Position numbers and translations under genes: made by a program. The notes under the pieces are model-generated. The model was given only the letters and a program-made list of their open reading frames with translations, had not been told where the DNA came from and searched no databases. Of a stretch of 64,000 bases of DNA, positions 22,306 to 31,751 are shown piece by piece. This DNA comes from CAWKGC01 sp963849005 (GTDB lineage Bacteria > Pseudomonadota > Gammaproteobacteria > Burkholderiales > Usitatibacteraceae): NCBI GenBank assembly GCA_963849005.1, contig CAWKGC010000023.1, positions 310,001 to 374,000 on the forward strand. Direction: 5' to 3'. Within the stretch, counting starts at the first letter, position 1, and every line of letters begins with the position of its first letter.

Positions 22306-23368
22306 GGCGTTGCTGGCGGCCTGCGCCGTTGCCACGGGAGCGCTTGCGGCGCAGATCCGTTTCCCGGCATCGGGCGCACCGCGACTCCGGCGGAGATCGC
22401 CGCCTGGGACATCGACGTGCGCCCCGACTTCAAGGGGCTGCCGAAGGGATCGGGCAGCGTGGCCAAGGGCCAGGACGTCTGGGACGCCAAGTGCGCCTCC
22501 TGCCACGGCACCTTCGGCGAATCGAACGAGGTGTTCACGCCGCTGGTCGGCGGCACCACCAAGGCGACATCGCCTCGGGCAGGGTGAAGGGGCTCGTCAC
22601 CGGCGACGTCGCGCGCACCGCGATGATGAAGCTCTCGCACGCTCTCCACGCTCTGGGACTACATCAATCGCGCGATGCCGTGGAACGCGCCCAAGTCGCT
22701 CACGACCGAAGAAGTCTATGCCGTCGTGGCCTACATCCTGAACCTGGCCGACGTGCTGCCGGGGGATTTCGTGCTTTCCGACCGCAATATCGCCGAAGTG
22801 CAGGCGATGCTGCCCAACCGCAACGGTGCCACCCGCGACCACGGCATGTGGGACGTGAAGGGCAAGCCCGACGTGAAGAACGTGGCGTGCATGAAGGACT
22901 GCGCCACGGAGTCGAAACTCGCGTCCTCCTTGCCCGACTTCGCGCAAGGGCGCGCACGGCAACATCGCCGAGCAGAACCGGCCTGTCGGCGGCGTGCGTG
23001 GCGCGAGCACCTCGGCGGGGCGGCAAGCGCCGCCGAGGCCCGCCGGCGGCAAGCGCCGCCGCGAAGAGCGAATCGCCGAACTTGCCAGGCGCAAGGCCTG
23101 CCTCAGTTGCCACGGCGTCGACAAGAGGATCGTCGGCCCGGCGTTCACCGAGGTGGCGGCAAAGTACAAGGGCGACCCCGGCGCGCAAGCGCGGCTGCTC
23201 GAGAAGCTCAAGCGCGGGGGCGGCGGGACATGGGGACCGATCCCGATGCCGCCCAACCCGGACCTTTCCGAGGCCGACGGCAAGGCGCTCGTGCAGTGGG
23301 TGCTGGGCGGCGCGTCCCTAGCCCGCGAGCGCTATAATTCAAGATTGCATCCGGCGGCTGCAGGCTGA
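22289..23368 (+). CDS. soxD: Diheme cytochrome c SoxD (four frameshifts)
   Basis: Electron-accepting partner of SoxC. The two heme sites are CASCHGTFGES and, near the C-terminus, CLSCHGVDKR. Between them, WDYINRAMPWNAPKSL and EEVYAVVAYILNLA are characteristic of SoxD. A signal peptide is visible after the start (STRALLAACAVATGALAA). Breaks occur near 22363 (lost C), 22562 (lost G), 22640 and 22945 (lost CG in TTCGCGCAAG). The gene begins inside the soxC end, so the two subunits are translationally coupled. The exact C-terminus is uncertain because of the breaks. Confidence 0.88.
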
Positions 23369-23402
23369 TGCCCGATTGAACACTTCGGAAGGAGCAAGGC
23401 GC

Positions 23403-23877
23403 ATGGATGCAGGACGCAGGAAGTACTCAAGGGAACCGGCGGCCTGGCGCTGGCCGGTGTCGCGGCATCGGCCGGGTTGCTCGGCAGCGGCGAGGCGTTC
23501 GCCCAGGCAGCGTGGAACAAGGCCGCATTCGACACCAAGAACCTGAACGACACGGTCAAGGCGCTCGGCGGGCACGAGCGCCACGGAGAGCAAGGACATC
23601 GTCATCACTTCGCCGGACATCGCCGAGAATGGCGCGGTGGTGCCGTTCTCGATCTCGAGCAAGCTGCCCAAGACCGAGTCGCTTGCGCTCCTGATCGAAA
23701 AGAACCCGAACATGCTCGCGGCCAACTTCGTCATTCCCGACGGCACCGAGCCGGCGGTGACCACGCGCGTGAAGATGGGGCAGACCTCGAACGTGCTGGC
23801 GCTGGTCAAGGCCGACGGCAAGTTCTACTATGCCGACAAAGGAAGTCAAGGTGACCCTCGGCGGCTGCGGCGGATAA
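23403..23877 (+). CDS. soxY: Sulfur-carrier protein SoxY (three frameshifts)
   Basis: SoxY carries sulfur intermediates covalently on the Cys of its mobile C-terminal GGCGG arm. That arm is present (VTLGGCGG, stop at 23875) once an extra A near 23838 is discounted. After restoring a G near 23423 the N-terminus reads GRREVLKGTGGLAL, a Tat signal. DIVITSPDIAENGAVVPFSI is typical. The remaining break is near 23580. Export by Tat agrees with SoxY being secreted as a folded SoxYZ heterodimer. Confidence 0.9.
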
Positions 23878-23898
23878 CGAAAGAGAGCGGAGACAGAC

Positions 23899-24210
23899 AT
23901 GGCAGATCCGATGAAAATCCGCGCCACCATGGCCGGCGACAAGGTCGAAGTGAAGATCCTGATGAGCCACGAGATGGAGACCGGCCAGCGCAAGGATGCC
24001 AAGGGCGCGGTCGTCCCGGCCTGGTTCATCCAGAGCGTGACCGCCACCCACAACGGCAAGACCGTGCTGTCGGCCGAGTGGGGCCCGGCGGTCTCGAAGA
24101 ACCCGTTCCTGTCGTTCAAGTTCGCCGGCGGCAAGCCGGGCGACAAGGTGGTCGTCACCTGGACCGACAACAAGGGCGACAAGCGCAGCGACGAAGCGAC
24201 GATATCGTGA
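23899..24210 (+). CDS. soxZ: SoxZ sulfur-carrier partner
   Basis: Intact 103-residue Ig-like partner of SoxY. MKIRATMAGDKVEVKILMSHEMETGQ is characteristic, and it lacks a signal peptide as expected for a hitchhiker in Tat export with SoxY. A purine-rich AAAGAGAGCGGAGA ribosome site precedes it. The stop overlaps the next start. Confidence 0.96.
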   Translation: MADPMKIRATMAGDKVEVKILMSHEMETGQRKDAKGAVVPAWFIQSVTATHNGKTVLSAEWGPAVSKNPFLSFKFAGGKPGDKVVVTWTDNKGDKRSDEATIS

Positions 24211-24639
24211 TGCGGCGCCTTGCGGCTGCTGCGGGCACGTTCCTGCTGGCGCTGGCGCTGGGCGCATTTGCGCGCGCCCAACGACCCGGTCAAGGTCGTC
24301 TATCACTTCGATGCCGGCTTCGAGCAGGCCACCAAGGGGCTGCGCAACATCAAGAACCACCTCGACGTGGACCCGACCGCGAAGATCGTGGTGGTCGCCC
24401 ATGCGCAGGGCGTCCAGTTCCTGCTCGACGGCGCGGTGAACAGCACGGGCAATCCGTACAACATCCCGGTCGAGGAACTCGCCAGGCGCGGCGTCGAATT
24501 CCGGGTCTGCGAAATCACGCTGACGTCGAACAAGATCGACCCGAAGAGATTGCTGCCGGAGACGAAACTCGTGCCCTCGGGCGTGGTGGAGATCGGCCGC
24601 CTGCAGGCGAAGGAAGGGTTCGTGTACCTCAAGCCGTAG
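24210..24639 (+). CDS. Periplasmic DsrE-family protein (one frameshift)
   Basis: A signal peptide (AAAGTFLLALALGAFARA) leads to a domain of about 120 residues like DsrE/DsrF sulfurtransferase-fold proteins: KVVYHFDAGFEQATKGLRNI, then IVVVAHAQGVQFLL, then VEFRVCEITL, which contains the only obvious candidate sulfur-carrying Cys. The frame breaks near 24275 in GCGCGCGCCC, again a lost GC. It sits between soxZ and soxA, so it may handle sulfane sulfur in the periplasm. It is not one of the core Sox components. Confidence 0.8.
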
Positions 24640-24681
24640 CCTGAGGCAACGCCCAAAACAACGATAACGAGGAGAAACCGC

Positions 24682-25491
24682 ATGCACCGGAACCATCTGG
24701 TCGCATCCGCGCTTTGCGCATTTGTCCTGTCGCTTCCCGCGACGGCGCAGCAACGCACCGCAGTCGAGGAAATCGAACGCTATCGCGCGGCGCTCGCCGA
24801 CGGCAACCCGGCGGAACTCTGGGAAGCCCGTGGCGAAGCGATCTGGAAAACCCCGCGCGGGCCCAACAAGGTATCGCTCGAGAAATGCGACATCGGCCTC
24901 GGGCCCGGCGTCGTGAAGGGCGCCTATACGGTGCTGCCGAAGTATTTCGCCGACACCGGCATGGTCGAGGACCTCGAGTCGCGCCTGGTCACCTGCATGG
25001 TGAAGCTGCAGGGGTTCACGCGCGAGCAGGCGATCAAGGACCCGTTCGGCGGCCCGGGCAAGAAGGTGGACATGGACGCGCTGGTGGCCTTCATCACCTC
25101 CGAATCGCGCGGCATGAAGATGAACGTCTCTCTTGCCAACCCGAAGGAACAGGAAGCCTACGACCTGGGCAAGGCGATCTTCTTCCATCGCGGCGGCCCG
25201 CACGATTTCGCATGCGCCACCTGCCATGGCGTGGACAACCAGCGCATCCGCCTGCAGGACCTGCCCAACCTCCTCAAGACCTCGGACGCGCAAAGGGCCT
25301 ATGGATCGTGGCCCGCGTATCGCGTTTCGCAGGGCGAGCTGCGCTCGATCCAATGGCGCTTGAACGACTGTTTTCGCCAGCAGCGATTCCCGGAGCTGAT
25401 TTTCGGTTCCGAGGCTTCGATCGCGCTGACCATGTTCCTGGCGAGGAACGCGAACGGCGGCGTGTTCGATGCGCCCGCCCTCAAGCGCTGA
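24682..25491 (+). CDS. soxA: L-cysteine S-thiosulfotransferase heme subunit SoxA
   Basis: Intact 269-residue secreted cytochrome (signal SALCAFVLSLPATAQ). One CXXCH is present (CATCHGVDNQR). The Cys in RLNDCFRQQRFPEL is the expected heme ligand that becomes a cysteine persulfide. The N-terminal half lacks a CXXCH but keeps KCDIGLG and VTCMVKL, as in monoheme SoxA where that site is replaced by a disulfide. With SoxX it attaches thiosulfate to SoxY. Confidence 0.94.
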   Translation: MHRNHLVASALCAFVLSLPATAQQRTAVEEIERYRAALADGNPAELWEARGEAIWKTPRGPNKVSLEKCDIGLGPGVVKGAYTVLPKYFADTGMVEDLESRLVTCMVKLQGFTREQAIKDPFGGPGKKVDMDALVAFITSESRGMKMNVSLANPKEQEAYDLGKAIFFHRGGPHDFACATCHGVDNQRIRLQDLPNLLKTSDAQRAYGSWPAYRVSQGELRSIQWRLNDCFRQQRFPELIFGSEASIALTMFLARNANGGVFDAPALKR

Positions 25492-25504
25492 AACGGAGAA
25501 CGAC

Positions 25505-26122
25505 ATGAAAACCCGTACCGTAATTGCGCTTGCCGCGCTGGGGGCGATCGCCGCTGGCTGCGCCTCGATGGAGGAGCAGTACCGCGAGAAGGCGCTTGCC
25601 TCGATGAAGGCTTCGTTCAAGGAGAGCGGGCAGGCCAAGCTCGACCGCCTCGACCAGGACGCCATGCAGAAGGCTTGCAGCGAGTATCCCGGCGGGGTCG
25701 GCATGCCCAAGGAACTTTCGGCAAAGCTCGAGAAAGAACAGCAGGCGCTGGTGAAGTATCCGGCCGATGGCAAGTTGCTGGGCGACTGGAAGGCGGGCGA
25801 GAGGATCGCCCAGACCGGCGTCGGCAAGCAGTACAGCGACGACCCCAAGGTTCCCTCGGGAGGCAACTGCTACGCCTGCCACCAGTTGACGAAGGAAGAG
25901 GTCTCCTACGGCACGATCGGCCCGAGCCTCAACAACTTCGCCAAGCTGCGGGGTTACACGCCGGAAATGCAGAAGTACGCGTACGGCAAGGTCTATAACT
26001 CGCAGGCGTTCTCCGTGTGCTCCAGCATGCCGCGCTTCGGCCACAGCCACATCCTGACCGAGCAGCAGATGAAGGACGTGACTGCCTTGCTGATGGACCC
26101 GAATTCGCCGGTCAACAAGTAG
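25505..26122 (+). CDS. soxX: SoxX cytochrome c, predicted lipoprotein
   Basis: A 205-residue protein with a lipobox (LGAIAAGC), implying a lipid-anchored form. A helical extension of about 95 residues precedes the cytochrome domain with GGNCYACHQLTKEE, the only heme site, and IGPSLNNFAKLRGY. The distal Met is likely in CSSMPRFGHSHILTE. It directly follows soxA and is followed by a strong terminator, so the soxC-to-soxX operon probably ends here. Confidence 0.94.
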   Translation: MKTRTVIALAALGAIAAGCASMEEQYREKALASMKASFKESGQAKLDRLDQDAMQKACSEYPGGVGMPKELSAKLEKEQQALVKYPADGKLLGDWKAGERIAQTGVGKQYSDDPKVPSGGNCYACHQLTKEEVSYGTIGPSLNNFAKLRGYTPEMQKYAYGKVYNSQAFSVCSSMPRFGHSHILTEQQMKDVTALLMDPNSPVNK

Positions 26123-26131
26123 CAGCGGTAC

Positions 26132-26158
26132 GGGCGGGCTGCGCGCCCGCCCTTTTTT
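26132..26158 (+). terminator. Rho-independent terminator after soxX
   Basis: Perfect 8-base GC stem (GGGCGGGC against GCCCGCCC) with a short loop, followed by six T at 26153-26158. Confidence 0.92.
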
Positions 26159-26176
26159 CGAGGAGAAACATAAGCC

Positions 26177-26675
26177 ATGACTAATGTTCAAACCCGGATC
26201 CTGCCTTGTTTCTGGCATTCTCGCCGGCCCTTGCATTGGCGCAGGGCGCCACGTTCACGGTGAAGCAGCTCACGCCGGAAACGGCGCTCGTCGCAGCGCA
26301 GGCGGCGCTGAAGAAATGCCGCGACAACGGCCACCAGGTCGCGGTCGCCGTCGTCGACCGCGCGGGCATCACCCAGGTCCTCCTGCGCGACCGTTTCGCC
26401 GGCGCGCATACGGTCGATACCGCGACGCGCAAGGCATGGACCGCGGCGTCATTCCGCACCGGCACGACCGATCTCGACAAGGAAGCCCAGCCCGGCAAGC
26501 CCGCCGCTGGCATTCGCCAATTGCCGAATGTCGCGATCCTCGGCGGCGGCATGGTGATCGAGGCGGGGGAACGAGCTTTGGCGGCATCGGCGTTTCCGGC
26601 GCGCCGGCGCAGGCGGCCGATGACGCCTGCGCGAAGGCGGGCATTGCCGCCATCGCCGAGAGCCTCGAGTTCTAG
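26177..26675 (+). CDS. GlcG/HbpS-family heme-binding-like protein (two frameshifts)
   Basis: Secreted protein of about 165 residues of the HbpS/GlcG (DUF336) family, whose members bind heme or corrinoids. LTPETALVAAQAALKKCRDNG, VAVVDRAGITQVLLRDRFAG and TATRKAWTAASFRT are characteristic, with the GGGM and FGGIGVSGAPA segment near the end. A hydrophobic signal (FLAFSPALALAQG) is in another frame from the ATG at 26177, which follows GAGGAGAAA. Breaks are near 26205 and 26570. It lies between soxX and soxB; a role in handling heme for Sox cytochromes is possible but unproven. Confidence 0.82.
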
Positions 26676-26698
26676 GCCGGTCGACAGCGGGAGGCGAA

Positions 26699-28417
26699 AT
26701 GGATCGCCGCGAATTCCTCAACGCCCTCGCGATCGCGGCGGCAGCCGGCCTGCCGCTGGATTCGCGCGCGGCGCTCGCGGGCGAGCCCAAGGGCTTCTAC
26801 AACATTCCGAAGTTCGGCAACGCCAGCCTGCTGCATTTCACCGACTGCCACGCGCAGCTCAAGCCGATCCATTTCCGCGAGCCCAATGTGAATATCGGCA
26901 TCGGCGCCGCGGCCGGGCGGCCGCCGCACCTGGTGGGCGAGCACCTGCTCAAGGCGTTCGGCATCCGTCCGGGCTCGGGGCAGGCGCACGCCTTCACCTA
27001 CCTCGATTTCGTCCAGGCGGCGAAGACCTTCGGCATGCTCGGCGGCTTCGCCCACCTTGCGACACTGGTGAAGCAGTTGCGCGCCTCGCGCCCCGGCGCG
27101 CTGCTGCTCGACGGCGGCGACACCTGGCAAGGCTCGGCGACGGCGCTATGGACGAACGGGCAGGACATGGTGGACGCGCAGCTTTTGCTGGGCGTCGATG
27201 TGATGACCGCGCACTGGGAGTTCACCCTCGGCGCCAAGCGGGTGAAGGAAGTCGTCGACAGGGACTTCAAGGGCAAGGTCGATTTCGTCGCACAGAACGT
27301 CTCGACCACGGACTTCGGCGACCCGGTGTTCGCACCCTACGTGATCAAGCAGGTGAACGGCGTATCGATCGCAATCATCGGCCAGGCCTTTCCCTATACG
27401 CCGATCGCCAATCCGCGCTACTTTGTCGAGGAGTGGTCGTTCGGCATCAAGGAAGCCGAGCTGCAGAAGCAGGTCGAGGAGGTCCGCGAGAAAGGCGCGC
27501 AGGTAGTGGTGCTGCTCTCGCACAACGGCATGGACGTCGACCTGAAGCTCGCCGGCCGGGTGACGGGCATCGACGTCATCCTCGGCGGGCATACGCATGA
27601 CGGCGTGCCCGCGCCGGTCCCGGTGCAGAACGCCGGCGGCAGGACGCTGGTCACCAATGCCGGCTCGAACGGCAAGTTCCTCGCGCGTGGTCGACTTCGA
27701 CGTGCGCGACGGCAAGCTTCAGGACATCGCGTACCGGCTGCTGCCGGTGTTCGCCAACCTGCTCGCGCCGGATGCGGCGATGGCCGCGCTGATCGCGAAG
27801 CACCGCGCGCCCTACGAGAAGAAGCTCGCCGAGAAACTCGCGGTCACCGAAGGCCTGCTCTATCGCCGCGGCAACTTCAACGGCACCTTCGACCAGTTGA
27901 TCCTCGATGCGCTGATGGAGACGAAGGGCGCCGAGATCGCCTTTTCGCCGGGCTTCCGCTGGGGCACGTCGATCCTGCCGGGCGAGGCGATCACGATGGA
28001 GCACGTGATGGACCAGACGGCGATCACCTATCCCTACACGACGGTGAACGAATTCATCGGGCGAGATGATCAAGACCATCCTCGAGGACGTTGCCGACAA
28101 CCTGTTCAATCCCGATCCCTACTACCAGCAGGGCGGCGACATGGTGCGGGTCGGGCGGGATGACCTACACCTGCGACCCGAACGCCGCGATGGGCGGGCG
28201 CATCTCGAACATGATGCTGAAGGGCAAGCCGATCGAACCAGGCGCGAAATACAAGGTGGCCGGCTGGGCGCCGGTCTCGGAGGAGGCGAAGAATGCGGGC
28301 GGGGAGCCGATCTGGGACGTGCTCGCCAACTATCTTCGCGACAAGAAGACCATCGCGCCGCGCAAGCTGAACCTGCCCAAGCTGATCGGGATGGAAGGCA
28401 ATCCCGGGATCGCCTGA
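26699..28417 (+). CDS. soxB: Thiosulfohydrolase SoxB (three frameshifts)
   Basis: Dimanganese hydrolase that removes the terminal sulfone from SoxY-bound thiosulfate as sulfate. It has a Tat-like start (MDRREFLNALAIAAAAG) and metal-site motifs LLHFTDCHAQLKP, LLLDGGDTWQGSAT, SHNGMDVDLKL and LGGHTHDGVP. EDVADNLFNPDPYYQQGGDM is a SoxB hallmark. Breaks are near 27687 (lost CG in CTCGCGCGTGG), 28062 and 28152 (probable extra G). The corrected length is about 570 residues, normal for the family. Confidence 0.93.
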
Positions 28418-28420
28418 TGC

Positions 28421-29372
28421 ATGCGGCGCGGACTTGCGCTCCTGGGCCTGCTCTGCGCGACCGCGGCGGCCGCGGCGGACTATCCGGCGATCAAGTCGAA
28501 ACTGGTTCCGATCAAGGTCACCGAGCGCGTCTACTACGTGCAGGGCCAGCCGGGCATCGCGAGCGCGGCGAACGAGGGCTACAACTCCAACGCGGGCTTC
28601 GTGATCACCGACGAGGCGTCGTGGTGATCGACGCGCTCGGCACGCCGGCGCTGGGCGACGCGCTGGTGAAGGCGATCCGCACGGTGACGCCGAAGCCGGT
28701 GAAGCGGTGATCGTCACGCACTACCATGCCGACCATTTCTACGGCCTGCCGCCGTTGAAGAAGGCGGGCGCGGACATCTGGGCGCACCGCGCGGCGCTGG
28801 AATACCTCGACAGCGGGGAAGGGCAGAAGCGGCTGGAGCAGCGCGCCCGCGACCTGTTCCCGTGGGTGGACGCGGACACGCCACTTGTCCGCGCCGACCT
28901 CTGGCTGGACGGCGACACTTCGTTCAAGCAGGGCGGCGTGCAGTTCGACATCTACCACTTCGGGCCGGCGCATTCGCCCGAGGACCTCGTGATCGTGCGT
29001 CCCGGCGAACGGGTGATGTTCTCCGGCGACATCCTCTTCACCGGCCGCATCCCCTTCGTCGGCGAGGCCGACAGCAAGGCCTGGCTCGAGCGCATTGACC
29101 GCCTGATCGCGCTGGGCCCGACGCTGATGATCACCGGCCACGGCGAGGCTTCGCGGGACCCGGCGAAGGACCTCGTCCTCACGCGCGACTACCTCAAGTA
29201 CCTTCGCGCGACGATGGGCAAGGCGGTGGAGGACTTCGTTCCCTTCGAAGAGGCCTACGCGAAGACCGACTGGAGCCGGTTCGCCAAGGTGCCGGCATTC
29301 GACGCGGCCAATCGCGTCAATGCCTACGGGACTTACCTGCTGATGGAGCGCGAGTCGCTGCAGAAGAAATGA
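28421..29372 (+). CDS. Secreted MBL-fold hydrolase, SoxH-like (two frameshifts)
   Basis: A signal peptide (LALLGLLCATAAAAADY) precedes a metallo-beta-lactamase domain with HYHADHFYGLP, the His of YHFGPAHSPEDLV, the bridging Asp in FSGDILFTGR and the later His in ITGHGEASRD. It resembles the SoxH-type zinc hydrolases of sox clusters, whose substrate is not known. Breaks at about 28612 and 28706 each look like a G lost from a G-run. It follows the soxB stop by three bases and overlaps the thioredoxin gene. Confidence 0.87.
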
Positions 29373-29853
29373 GGCGCACCTTTCTTCGCCTCATTCTCGT
29401 GGCCTTGCTTGCGCCTGCGGCGATCGCGCGGGCCCAGGAAGCGCCGAACCTTCCTTTCGCCATCGATCTTCGCGCCGACGCGGCCGAGGGGGCGCGGCGC
29501 GGCGTGCCGGTCCTGCTGATGGTGAGCCTGCCGGGCTGCCCGTACTGCAATGCCGTCCGCCGGTCCTACCTGTTGCCGATGGAGCGCGATCCCGTGAAGC
29601 GCGCGATCGTGCGCCAGATCGACTTGAACGACACGCGCATGGTGCGGGACTTCGACGGCACGCTGCGCTCGCAGGATGCGATCGCGAGGGCGCGGGGCGT
29701 GCGGGCGGCGCCGGTGGTGTTCATCCTCGGGCCCGAAGGCAGGGCGCTCGCGGCCCGCTGGAAGGGATGCTGCTGCCCGATTTCTACGGCGCCTACCTCG
29801 ACGACGCCATTGCAAGGGGCGCAGCCGCGCTGGGCGTTACTTCGGCTCGCTGA
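29369..29853 (+). CDS. Periplasmic thioredoxin-like protein, SoxW-like (one frameshift)
   Basis: A signal peptide (LRLILVALLAPAAIARAQ) is followed by a thioredoxin fold with active site SLPGCPYCNAVRRSYL and a cis-Pro region (RAAPVVFILGPEG). Such proteins in sox loci keep Sox cysteines reduced. The frame breaks near 29752; the alternative frame gives a sensible tail (LLPDFYGAYLDDAI) ending at 29853. It overlaps the start codon of this operon's predecessor's stop (ATGA) and converges with the cytochrome gene, overlapping its last 17 bases. Confidence 0.85.
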
Positions 29854-30145
29854 ACTTGTACCAGGCCTTGTTGAGGTAGGAGACGATGTGCTCCTCGTCC
29901 TCCGGGAAGAGCGGCAGGCTCAGCTGCGTGGTGCAAAGCGAGACCTGCGACTTCAGCTTCGCGTGGCTCGTGACCTTGCGGTCCTTGCGCAGGTAGATCG
30001 CGCCCGGCTCCCCCATCACCTTGTTGTTGTGACAAATCTCACATTTCGATCGGCGACGAGCTTCTTTCCCTCGCGCCGGGTCGCCCTTGGCGAAGGCGGG
30101 CAGCGCGAAGATTGCGGCGAAAACGAGGGCGGGCAATCGGTGCAT
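29837..30145 (-). CDS. Small monoheme cytochrome c
   Basis: A 102-residue secreted cytochrome: signal ALVFAAIFALPAFAKG, heme site KCEICHNN, then a conserved-looking tail (SQVSLCTTQLSLPLFPEDEE). The segment just before the heme site (GKEARRRSK) looks out of frame with its surroundings, so two compensating indels are possible. It is convergent with the thioredoxin gene. It could accept electrons from SoxAX or SoxCD; that rests on context only. Confidence 0.8.
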   Translation of the reverse strand: MHRLPALVFAAIFALPAFAKGDPARGKEARRRSKCEICHNNKVMGEPGAIYLRKDRKVTSHAKLKSQVSLCTTQLSLPLFPEDEEHIVSYLNKAWYKFSEPK

Positions 30146-30353
30146 TGGCGTGATTCCAGGGGCTCCGGGGCGGGCCGGCTCACCGGAAGATTACCCCAGC
30201 CGCGCGGGAATGCAAAAAACAGTGGAAATCGTGAACCTGTTCACAGAATCCGATGCCCTTCCGGCCAACAATGGGCTCCGTAAACAGGTGCCGGGTCCTC
30301 GAAACGGCCACGGCGATCAAGACCAGAAATCCACTCAGGGAGTGCCGGAAACG

Positions 30354-30533
30354 ATGACGATTGTCCAGAAATGCGCCACAGGATTTGCCGCCGTTCTCCT
30401 CAGCAGCGCCGCGCTCCTCGATGCCGCCAGCGCGGACCCGTCGATGGTCGCCACCGCCGGGTCGGTGCAACACTTCGATCATTCGCAGATCAAGGAAGTG
30501 GCGCCGTCGAATACGATCGACCTGAGCTACTGA
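30354..30533 (+). CDS. Small secreted protein, unknown
   Basis: A 59-residue ORF with a signal peptide (CATGFAAVLLSSAALLDAASA) and a mature part of about 32 residues ending NTIDLSY. It has its own terminator just downstream. The 208-base upstream region holds a small palindrome, GTGAAC-CT-GTTCAC, at 30231-30244. I do not recognise the family. The signal-like N-terminus, own terminator and isolated position support a real gene. Confidence 0.6.
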   Translation: MTIVQKCATGFAAVLLSSAALLDAASADPSMVATAGSVQHFDHSQIKEVAPSNTIDLSY

Positions 30534-30559
30534 TCCCGATCGACTGCAACACCAGGACA

Positions 30560-30592
30560 CGGGCCGCAGGGATGCGGCCCGTTGCTTTTTTT
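30560..30592 (+). terminator. Rho-independent terminator
   Basis: Stem CGGGCCGCA against TGCGGCCCG with a GGGA loop, then GTTGC and a run of seven T. Confidence 0.92.
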
Positions 30593-30689
30593 GCCTCCCC
30601 TGGCGCGGACCTGTCGTCGACACGCCTGTTCGCAGCACTTGCCCTTGAAGTCATCTGCGTTACGCTGTCCAATAGCGGCAGGAGGCAAC

Positions 30690-31583
30690 ATGGCGAAATG
30701 GCGGCCTGGCAACGAAGACAAGCGCATTGAACCCGTGATCGGCGGCATTTCCGCGCGGGACGGCGGTCCCATGGCGCAATCTGGGCCGAAGCGCAGCGCC
30801 AAGTGGCCCATGGCGGTTTCCGGGCTCCTGGTCGTCGCCTTGATTGCGGGCGGCGTGCTCTGGTACCGCGACCAGGCCTCGGCACCGTCTGCGCCGGTTG
30901 CGGTGGCACCTCCACCCATGGCGCCCGCGAAAACCGAGCCGGCCATCCGCCATCCCATCGAGCCCGCCGTGGAGGCGGCGCTGCCCCCATTGGCGAAAAG
31001 CGACGTCGTGGTCTTCGACGCGCTCGCCGCGCTGTTGGGCAAGGATGCGGCCGGCCGTTTCATCGTCTTGCCAGACATCGTCAAGCGGGTCGTGGTGGCC
31101 GTCGACAACCTGCCGCGCGAGACGCTGGCGCAGAGGCTCTCGCCGGTGAAGCCCGTGCCGGGCCCGTTCGCCGTTGTGAACAGCGGGGGCAAGCAGGTCA
31201 TCGGCCCGGCCAACGCCGCCAGGTATTCGGCCTATGTGCGCGCCCTGGATGCGGTCGACACCGGACAACTGGTCGCGCTGTATGTGCGGCTCTATCCGCT
31301 GTTCCAGGAGGCCTACCGCGAGCTGGGCTATCCGAAAGGCTATTTCAACGATCGTCTTGTCGAGGTCCTCGACCTGATGATCGCCGCGCCCGAGCAGGCC
31401 GGGCCGATTGCGCTGGTGCAGGAGAAGGTCATGTACGAGTTCGCCGACTCCAGGCTGGAGGCATTGCCGGTCGGACAGAAGATGCTCCTTCGGATGGGGC
31501 CCGAGAACGCGAAAAAGGTGAAGGCCAGGCTGCGCGAGATTCGTGCGCTGGTGGCCGACCGAAGCATCGCGAATCCTCGCTGA
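30690..31583 (+). CDS. DUF3014 membrane-anchored protein
   Basis: Intact 297-residue protein with a single TM (WPMAVSGLLVVALIAGGVLWY), a Pro/Ala-rich linker of about 30 residues and a C-terminal domain with the DUF3014 signatures VVVAVDNLPRETLAQ, ARYSAYVRALDAVD, YPLFQEAYRELGYP and YFNDRLVEVLDLM. GGAGG precedes the ATG. Its function is not known; the topology places the domain in the periplasm. Confidence 0.85.
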   Translation: MAKWRPGNEDKRIEPVIGGISARDGGPMAQSGPKRSAKWPMAVSGLLVVALIAGGVLWYRDQASAPSAPVAVAPPPMAPAKTEPAIRHPIEPAVEAALPPLAKSDVVVFDALAALLGKDAAGRFIVLPDIVKRVVVAVDNLPRETLAQRLSPVKPVPGPFAVVNSGGKQVIGPANAARYSAYVRALDAVDTGQLVALYVRLYPLFQEAYRELGYPKGYFNDRLVEVLDLMIAAPEQAGPIALVQEKVMYEFADSRLEALPVGQKMLLRMGPENAKKVKARLREIRALVADRSIANPR

Positions 31584-31751
31584 AGCTCAGCCCCCCGTGC
31601 TGCTTTCCTGTTCGCGGCACCGGCTTGATCGCTCAGGCCCGCGGAATCCTGGCCGACAAATGCAGGATTTTCCGTTTACAGGATTGAAGCCACGGCGGAG
31701 AATGCCCGGGCCTTGCATGGTTTTCCTTTCCATCCTCCGGAGGAGTTCGAT

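Noticed and set aside
20966..29853. Sox cluster as a degenerating pseudogene region
   Set aside because: Motifs continue across every break, breaks recur in the same short GC/CG or G-run contexts, and unrelated genes such as typA and moaD show the same lesions.
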